DNA of 11,551 nt, taken from NCBI GenBank assembly GCA_045540635.1, contig JAZQHO010000087.1, forward strand, positions 1-11,551. The letters run 5' to 3'. Source of the DNA: Limiplasma sp045540635. GTDB lineage: Bacteria > Bacillota > Clostridia > Christensenellales > Aristaeellaceae. The notes below the pieces were generated by a model that was not told the DNA's origin, ran no database searches, and was given only the letters and a program-made list of their open reading frames with translations. Each line of letters starts with the position of its first letter. The first letter of the stretch is position 1. Shown one piece after another: positions 7,043-11,551 of this stretch. Both the position numbers and the translations under genes were made by a program.

Positions 7043-8617
7043 ATGACTACGATGAAGAAACTGGTCTCCCTGGTCCTGGCCGCTATGATGCTTCTCTGCA
7101 CCCTGAGCATCGCCTCTGCGGAAGAAACCACCACCTACACCGTTACCATCAACGGCGCGGATGAGAATCACGTCTTTGAAGCCTATCAGATCTTCACCGG
7201 CAACCTGTCCGGCAACGTGCTTACCGACATCGTCCTCGGCGATGGCGTAGATGACGACATCCTCACCTACGAAGGCAACACCTATACTGATGCTGCCGCT
7301 CTGGCCAAGGATCTGGATGGCAATATCGCCGTGGAAGCTTTCATGGATCATGCCTCCAAGTACCTGACCGTTCCTGCCGGTACCAGCACCGAGACCGCCG
7401 CTCCCTACACCATCAAGGATCTGGAGCCCGGCTACTACCTGATCAAGGACAAGGACGACAGCGTGCCCAATGGCGATGCCTACACCAAGTTCATTGCCAA
7501 GATCGTCAAGGACACCATTGCCACCCCCAAGACCGATAAGACCACCCACGAGAAGAAGGTCTACGAGAATGTGAAGTTCGTCACCGATGGCAAGACCGGT
7601 CTTGCCGGCGACAAATACAACGATGTGGCTGACTACTGCATCGGCGATACCGTGCCCTTCGCCTTCTACAGCAAGGTGCCCGATCTTACCTACTACGACC
7701 ACTACACCATGGTATTCCACGACCAGATGAGCGCCGGTCTGACCTTCCAGGCCGACAGCGTGAAGGTCTTTGTGGGCACCACCGAGTTGGATCCCGCTGA
7801 TTTCGTTGTTACCACCGGCTGCGCCGATAGCTGCACTTTCGAGGTACAGATCAAGGAACTGGCCGGTAAGGGCTATGTGAAGGGCGCCGAGATCCGTGTG
7901 GACTTCAACGCTGTCCTCAACGAGAACGCTGTGATCGGTCTGGACGGCAACCCCAACCAGTCCAAGCTGCAGTTCACCAACAATCCCAACAACACTGGCT
8001 CCGGCACCGACGGTTCCGACCTGAGCACCGAAAGCACCACCGAGACCCCCTGGGACTACGTTGTGGTCTTCACCTACGAGCTGGATGTGACCAAGGTGGA
8101 CGGCGCTGACGCGGACAAGAAGCTGAAGGACGCTGAGTTCGTTCTGCAGAACAAGGAAGGCAAGTATGTTACCATCGATGCCAACGGCGTTGTGACCGGC
8201 TGGGTCGCTACGCAGGAAGAAGCCTCCGTGCTCAAGTCTTCTGCCGAGGGCACCTTCAAGGTGGTCGGTCTGGATGACGGCACCTACACCCTCACCGAGA
8301 CCAAGGCTCCCGAAGGCTACAACCTGCTCACCAAGTCCATCGAGATCGTTGTGGCTGCCACCACCGTCAACGACCAGAACTATGCTCAGGTTCCCGCCGA
8401 TGCTCTCACCAAGCTGGAGATCAAGGTGGACGGCACCGGTGCCGAGGGCAATGTGACCACCGGCGTTGTGGATACCACCGTTGCCAACAACGTGGGCGCT
8501 ACCCTGCCCGAGACCGGCGGCATCGGCACCACCATCTTCTACGTGGTGGGCGGTGTGCTGGTGCTGGCTGCCATCGTGCTGCTTGTTACCAAGCGCCGCG
8601 TGGGCGAGGAGAACTGA
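7043..8617 (+). CDS. Major (backbone) pilin, LPETG, fimbrial isopeptide-domain type
   Basis: This is the probable shaft subunit, polymerised outside the membrane by the class C sortase encoded next. The 524 residues comprise a signal peptide (1 to about 26, ending SIASA), an N-terminal pilin domain (about 28-165) ending near ATPK with Lys163 as candidate linking lysine, a middle fimbrial isopeptide domain (about 170-345; starts EKKV, ends in the family's FTNNPN phrase near 311-316), and a SpaA/Cna_B-type domain (about 346-465) with Lys351 and the E-box YTLTETKAPEGY (415-426, Glu419). LPETG is at 488-492, followed by a membrane helix and KRR. Two cysteines (260 and 264, CADSC) are close enough for a small disulfide. 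Length and order match class C-assembled backbone pilins. The choice of Lys163 is inferred from motif position, since no classical YPK is present. Confidence 0.92.
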   Translation: MTTMKKLVSLVLAAMMLLCTLSIASAEETTTYTVTINGADENHVFEAYQIFTGNLSGNVLTDIVLGDGVDDDILTYEGNTYTDAAALAKDLDGNIAVEAFMDHASKYLTVPAGTSTETAAPYTIKDLEPGYYLIKDKDDSVPNGDAYTKFIAKIVKDTIATPKTDKTTHEKKVYENVKFVTDGKTGLAGDKYNDVADYCIGDTVPFAFYSKVPDLTYYDHYTMVFHDQMSAGLTFQADSVKVFVGTTELDPADFVVTTGCADSCTFEVQIKELAGKGYVKGAEIRVDFNAVLNENAVIGLDGNPNQSKLQFTNNPNNTGSGTDGSDLSTESTTETPWDYVVVFTYELDVTKVDGADADKKLKDAEFVLQNKEGKYVTIDANGVVTGWVATQEEASVLKSSAEGTFKVVGLDDGTYTLTETKAPEGYNLLTKSIEIVVAATTVNDQNYAQVPADALTKLEIKVDGTGAEGNVTTGVVDTTVANNVGATLPETGGIGTTIFYVVGGVLVLAAIVLLVTKRRVGEEN

Positions 8618-8666
8618 GTTTTTTCCTCCCATAAGCGCAAGCTGAATCTGTAAACATTTCCCCACA

Positions 8667-8694
8667 CCGGGGAGGGGGTACGCCCCCTCCCCGG
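8667..8694 (+). terminator. Strong GC hairpin between pilin and sortase (attenuator or mRNA end)
   Basis: A perfect 12-bp stem (8667-8678 with 8683-8694) closes a TACG loop, a member of the UNCG tetraloop class, though closed by G-C rather than the favoured C-G. No T-run follows, so it is not a textbook intrinsic terminator. It sits 25 bases before the sortase start. Partial termination or 3'-end protection of the pilin message would give much pilin and little sortase; this is inference. Confidence 0.6.
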
Positions 8695-8719
8695 CCTAAG
8701 GGGCAGGAAAGGAGCGCCC

Positions 8720-9559
8720 ATGAAGAAACACTGGCAAAATACGCTGCTGGTACTCATCCTGCTGGCAGGCGTGGCGCTTCTTGTGTACCCTACCTTTGCC
8801 GACTACTGGAACTCCATCCACCAGTCCCGGGCCATCGCCAGCTATACGCAGGCGGTCTCCACCATCGATAACACCAAGTACGATGAAATGTGGGCGGCTG
8901 CCCACGAATTCAACCGCACCATTCCCCGCTTCGACCATCGTTTCCACCCGGACGAGGAAACGCTGGCACGCTATTCCGCCCTGCTGGATGCCACCGGCTC
9001 CGGCATTATGGGGCATATCGAGATCCCCGCGATCGATGTTTCCCTCCCCATTTACCACGGTACCTCCGATACGGTGCTACAGGTGGCCATCGGCCACATT
9101 GTTGGCAGCAGCCTGCCGGTGGGCGGCGAAAGCACCCACTGTGCGGTATCCGGGCACCGGGGTCTGCCCTCGGCCAAGCTGTTTACCAATCTGGATGCGC
9201 TGGTCACGGGCGATATCTTCCATATGCATGTACTCGATGAGACGCTCACCTACGAGGTGGATCAGATCCTCATCGTTGAACCCTTCGACCTGACGGGTCT
9301 TGAGATCGTCGAGGGGCAGGACCTGTGCACCCTGGTTACGTGCACACCTTACGGCATCAACTCTCACCGGCTGCTGGTGCGGGGGCACCGCATCGAAACG
9401 CCGGAGGAGGAAAAGGTGATCCGCGTGGTCGCCGACGCTGTGCAGATCGAGCCGCTGCTGGTGGCTCCTGTGCTGGCGGCACCCGTACTGATACTGCTGC
9501 TGGTGGTGCTGCTCATCAGCACCGGCAGCAGGAAAAAAACGAGTAGAAAGGGTAGGTGA
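8720..9559 (+). CDS. srtC: Class C (pilin-polymerising) sortase
   Basis: A membrane transpeptidase expected to cleave LPETG pilins and join them through a lysine of the next subunit. The 279 residues have an N-terminal membrane helix (about 8-27), a sortase core and a C-terminal helix (about 245-267) with a basic tail, the two-helix topology typical of class C. Catalytic residues are His146 (in SGHRGLPSAKLFTNL), Cys208 (in TLVTCTPYG) and Arg217 (in HRLLVRGHR). The core opens with GIMGHIEIP. The lid region (about 70-90, FDHRFHPDEE) lacks the usual Asp-Pro-aromatic motif, so lid control may differ. GGAAAGGAG (8706-8714) sits 5 bases before this ATG and fixes the start. The minor pilin follows after 6 bases, so the two are surely co-transcribed. 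Confidence 0.94.
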   Translation: MKKHWQNTLLVLILLAGVALLVYPTFADYWNSIHQSRAIASYTQAVSTIDNTKYDEMWAAAHEFNRTIPRFDHRFHPDEETLARYSALLDATGSGIMGHIEIPAIDVSLPIYHGTSDTVLQVAIGHIVGSSLPVGGESTHCAVSGHRGLPSAKLFTNLDALVTGDIFHMHVLDETLTYEVDQILIVEPFDLTGLEIVEGQDLCTLVTCTPYGINSHRLLVRGHRIETPEEEKVIRVVADAVQIEPLLVAPVLAAPVLILLLVVLLISTGSRKKTSRKGR

Positions 9560-9565
9560 GCAGGG

Positions 9566-10465
9566 ATGAAAAAAAGAATGACCTTGCTTTGCCTTGTGCT
9601 TTGTCTGCTGCTGCCCATGGTGGTGCAGGCGGAGGCTGTGCAGCCCGATCATGCCGCATCCCTCACGCTTAAGCTGACCGATGAAGGCACCCCCCTGCCC
9701 GGTGTAAGCTTCGCCGTGTATCGTGTGGCAGCCATGAACGGGGATGCCCGCTTTGAGCTGCTGCCGGGCTGGGATGCAGGCGGTATCGACATCAACCGGG
9801 TGGAGACCGCAGCCGTATGGGCGGCGCTGGCTGAAAACCTGGCAGCCCGCACCGGCGAGCCCACCGCCTCCGGCCTTACCGACCAGCAGGGTCAGGCAAA
9901 GCTGACCGGGCTGAAAACCGGTCTGTATCTGGTGCTGGGTCAGCCTGCGGAGATCGGCAACAGCGCCTACGACTTTGCGCCCTTTATGGTATCGCTGCCC
10001 GGCAAGAAAGACGGCCAGTGGCTCTACGATGTGGCGGCGGATGTGAAGTTTTCCGAGACCGGCCTCACCCGTGATCTGCGGGTGGTCAAGTATTGGTACG
10101 ACGGCGGCAGCACATTCCTCAGGCCGGAGAGCCTGCTGGTGGGTCTGTACTGCGACGGTCTCTTGTACACCACCACGGTGCTCACCGCTGCTGATGGCTG
10201 GATGCACACCTTTACCAACCTGCCCAGCGCCCATACATGGGCGGTGGAGGAGCTGAGCATCCCTGCCGGGTACAATGTTTCCTACTCCACCAGCGAAGAT
10301 GCGATGATCATCTCCAACTCCCTCTCCCATGCGCCCACCACAGCGCCGGATATCCCCCAGACGGGTCTGGTGTGGTGGCCTGTGCCGCTGCTGGCGGTGC
10401 TGGGGCTTGGGTTTGTGCTTGCCGGGCTGGTGCTTCGCCGGAAGTGGGGCAACGGGCATGAGTAA
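9566..10465 (+). CDS. Small Cna_B minor pilin with IPQTG sorting signal (probable base pilin)
   Basis: A secreted, wall-anchored protein of 299 residues. It has a signal peptide (1 to about 22, ending VVQAEA), an N-terminal beta domain (about 31-163; PLPGVSFAVYRVA and TGLKTGLYLV, the prealbumin-like pilin pattern), and one Cna_B domain (about 170-252) with Lys175 in VVKYW, Glu in AVEEL (228 or 229) and Asn251. The sorting signal is IPQTG (263-267; bases 10352-10366) rather than LPETG, followed by a membrane helix and RRK. Its small size, position between two sortases and distinct signal fit a base pilin that ends polymerisation and is attached to the wall; that role is inferred. Its last 8 bases overlap the next gene, suggesting translational coupling. 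Confidence 0.88.
   Translation: MKKRMTLLCLVLCLLLPMVVQAEAVQPDHAASLTLKLTDEGTPLPGVSFAVYRVAAMNGDARFELLPGWDAGGIDINRVETAAVWAALAENLAARTGEPTASGLTDQQGQAKLTGLKTGLYLVLGQPAEIGNSAYDFAPFMVSLPGKKDGQWLYDVAADVKFSETGLTRDLRVVKYWYDGGSTFLRPESLLVGLYCDGLLYTTTVLTAADGWMHTFTNLPSAHTWAVEELSIPAGYNVSYSTSEDAMIISNSLSHAPTTAPDIPQTGLVWWPVPLLAVLGLGFVLAGLVLRRKWGNGHE
10352..10366 (+). other. IPQTG sorting motif
   Basis: The pentapeptide keeps the Pro, Thr and Gly needed by sortases but has Ile in place of Leu and Gln in place of Glu, unlike the LPETG of the two other anchored proteins in the operon. A 20-residue hydrophobic helix and RRK follow, so the signal is complete. Confidence 0.88.
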
Positions 10466-11342
10466 ACGCAAGGGATCCGTATTCATTACCATAGGGCTGC
10501 TGCTGCTGGCGGCAGCCCTTGCGCTTACGGTATACAATATGCAGACCGAGCTGGCTGCGGGCAGGAGCGCTGCCGGTGTGCTGGCGCAATTGAACAGTCT
10601 GGGCACAGTGCAGCCGGGGCGTACCCCTGCCCCCGGCGAAACGCTGGAGCCGGGCGCTACACTGGTACCGGTCGCCTCTCTTGCCCCCGGCGAGACCCTC
10701 GCCCCGTGGGAGACGCTGTTAACAGGCTTGGGAGCCACCCCCGGCCCGGGCGAAACGCTGGAGCCGGGCGCTACGCTGGTACCCGTTACCACTCTTGACC
10801 CCGGCGAGACCCTTGCCCCGTGGGAAACGCTGGTCATCCCCGGCGAGACCACCCCGGAGCCCACCTTTGTGCCGGATTATCAACTGTTCCCGGATATGGA
10901 GATGCCCACTGTGGAGGTGGAGGGGCATGCCTACATCGGCACGCTGCGCATTCCCGGTCTGGGGCTGGAGCTGCCGGTGATGAGCGAATGGAGCTACCGC
11001 AAGCTGAAACTGGCTCCCTGCCGGTTTACCGGCTCTGCCTATCAGGGTGATCTGATCATCGTTGCCCACAACTATGTAACGCATCTGGGCAATATCAAGA
11101 ACCTGCCTGTTGGCGCGGAGGTCACTTTTACCGATGTGGCGGGCAATGTGTTCTGCTATGCGCTGGCGGAGATCGAGATCCTGAAGCCCAACCAGATCGA
11201 GGATCTGCTGGGCACCGATTATCCCCTTACGCTGGTCACTTGCACCATTGGCGGCAAGACCCGCGTTACCGCAAGGTGCATCCTTACCGCAGAGATCCCC
11301 GTTGTGCCGGAGTATGATACGGCTGGCGGAGCGGGGTATTGA
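10458..11342 (+). CDS. Second sortase, non-class C, on a proline-rich repeat stalk
   Basis: A membrane-anchored transpeptidase of 294 residues. An N-terminal membrane helix (about 7-26) is followed by a low-complexity Pro/Glu/Thr stalk (about 57-135) and a sortase domain (about 155-280). Catalytic residues are His204 (in VAHNYVTHLGNI), Cys262 (in LTLVTCT) and Arg269 (in KTRVTARC). There is no C-terminal helix and no class C lid, so it belongs to another class; the AHNY and LTLVTC-x-x-GG pattern recalls sortases of clostridia, in the B/D range, but class is not settled by eye. The start is the ATG at 10458 (MSKRKGSV), inside the end of the minor pilin gene; an in-frame ATG at 10329 would add a Cys/Trp/Arg-rich shadow of that gene and lacks a signal. 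It probably anchors the IPQTG pilin next to it. Confidence 0.88.
   Translation: MSKRKGSVFITIGLLLLAAALALTVYNMQTELAAGRSAAGVLAQLNSLGTVQPGRTPAPGETLEPGATLVPVASLAPGETLAPWETLLTGLGATPGPGETLEPGATLVPVTTLDPGETLAPWETLVIPGETTPEPTFVPDYQLFPDMEMPTVEVEGHAYIGTLRIPGLGLELPVMSEWSYRKLKLAPCRFTGSAYQGDLIIVAHNYVTHLGNIKNLPVGAEVTFTDVAGNVFCYALAEIEILKPNQIEDLLGTDYPLTLVTCTIGGKTRVTARCILTAEIPVVPEYDTAGGAGY
10632..10832 (+). repeat. Tandem repeat encoding the sortase stalk
   Basis: Two 87-base units (10632-10718 and 10746-10832) encode nearly the same 29 residues, starting PGETLEPGATLVP and ending LAPWETL, with a period of 114 bases. Inside each unit the peptide breaks into hexads of the form xx(T/S)LxP, five per unit (the last without Pro). 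Most differences between units are third-position changes, so the duplication looks recent. Confidence 0.85.
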
Positions 11343-11351
11343 TCTTGAGAT

Positions 11352-11387
11352 GAAAAAACGAGTATCCGGTCGTGGCGGATACTCGTT
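11352..11387 (-). terminator. Intrinsic terminator, best read on the - strand
   Basis: A perfect 12-bp stem (11357-11368 with 11376-11387) encloses a 7-base loop, GTCGTGG. On the - strand the stem is followed by a run of six Ts, the standard intrinsic terminator form. On the + strand there is no T-run, though the hairpin lies 14 bases after the sortase stop and may still mark the 3' end of the operon transcript. Confidence 0.65.
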
Positions 11388-11393
11388 CAGATC

Positions 11394-11426
11394 GTTGAAA
11401 AACAAGCCTACGGCGGCTTTTTCAAC
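11394..11426 (+). terminator. Probable operon terminator with T-run
   Basis: GTTGAAA and AAGCC (with a 3-base bulge) pair with GGCTT and TTTCAAC around the loop TACGGC. The inner GC part runs straight into TTTTT (11418-11422), so on the + strand it can act as an intrinsic terminator. The A-rich left arm would let it work on the - strand as well. Confidence 0.6.
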
Positions 11427-11436
11427 GAGATTTGCA

Positions 11437-11477
11437 CCGTTTGCCTAGGAGCCTACGGCTCCCCGGGCGGCAAACGG
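11437..11477. repeat. Nested inverted repeat
   Basis: An outer 9-bp stem (CCGTTTGCC, 11437-11445, with 11469-11477) encloses an inner 6-bp hairpin (GGAGCC, 11448-11453, with 11457-11462) whose loop is TAC. The 9-mer GCCTACGGC is shared with the terminator hairpin at 11406-11414. Confidence 0.65.
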
Positions 11478-11482
11478 CGATA

Positions 11483-11506
11483 GGAATGCTTACTTCGTAA
11501 GCTTCC
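11483..11506. repeat. Inverted repeat with TTC loop
   Basis: GGAA and GCTTAC (separated by one T) pair with GTAAGC and TTCC around the loop TTC. The next bases, TTCCG at 11503-11507, can instead pair with CGGAA at 11515-11519, so two alternative foldings compete. Confidence 0.55.
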
Positions 11507-11551
11507 GAAACCACCGGAAGGGTGAACGCAGTGAACCGAGGCGTGAGGACA
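11507..11551. other. Right-edge non-coding tail
   Basis: This stretch continues the hairpin cluster and holds a short direct repeat, GTGAAC-GCA-GTGAAC (11522-11536). No gene start, ribosome binding site or convincing reading frame is visible before the window ends. It looks like the beginning of an intergenic repeat element. Confidence 0.35.

Noticed and set aside
8619..8624. Run of six Ts right after the pilin stop as an intrinsic terminator
   Set aside because: No stable stem lies directly before it; only a 4-bp CGCC/GGCG pair inside the coding end was found.
10329..10457. Upstream ATG extending the second sortase by 43 residues
   Set aside because: The extension is Cys/Trp/Arg-rich out-of-frame reading of the minor pilin's anchor region and would bury the membrane helix; the start at 10458 gives a normal N-terminus.
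11248..11448. Small + strand open frame across the sortase end and hairpins
   Set aside because: It is out of frame with the sortase, runs through two terminator-like hairpins and has no ribosome binding site or recognisable product.

Overview
The window is one pilus / cell-surface adhesin operon, all on the + strand, from a GC-rich Gram-positive bacterium. Sortases, LPXTG-type sorting signals, Cna_B repeats and purine-rich ribosome binding sites make it Gram-positive. The pilin layout and high GC suggest a gut Clostridia lineage of the Oscillospiraceae kind (Faecalibacterium, Gemmiger or Subdoligranulum type). That placement is inference, and a high-GC actinobacterium cannot be excluded.

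Layout: (1) 1-6974, the 3' part of a giant wall-anchored adhesin whose start lies upstream of the window; at least 2323 residues are visible, ending in LPETG. (2) 7043-8617, major (backbone) pilin with LPETG. (3) 8667-8694, a strong GC hairpin. (4) 8720-9559, class C (pilin-polymerising) sortase. (5) 9566-10465, small Cna_B minor pilin with an unusual IPQTG signal. (6) 10458-11342, a second sortase of another class, carried on a proline-rich repeat stalk. (7) 11343-11551, a non-coding tail packed with hairpins, including terminator-like ones. No RNA genes, CRISPR array or insertion sequence were seen.

Likely teamwork: the backbone pilin is polymerised through LPETG by the class C sortase; the giant protein is probably the tip or ancillary adhesin; the IPQTG protein is probably the base pilin, and the neighbouring second sortase is a good candidate for attaching it, and so the fibre, to the wall.

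The least ordinary part is the giant adhesin. Four of its Cna_B domains are split at the same hairpin loop by a large guest insert. Three of the four guests carry Cys/His-rich CxxC / GHYxC modules (58 visible Cys in three blocks), followed by a divergent beta-type domain. Cysteine-dense modules are unusual in wall-anchored proteins of Gram-positive bacteria. This nested scaffold-plus-guest design is the best candidate here for something undescribed.
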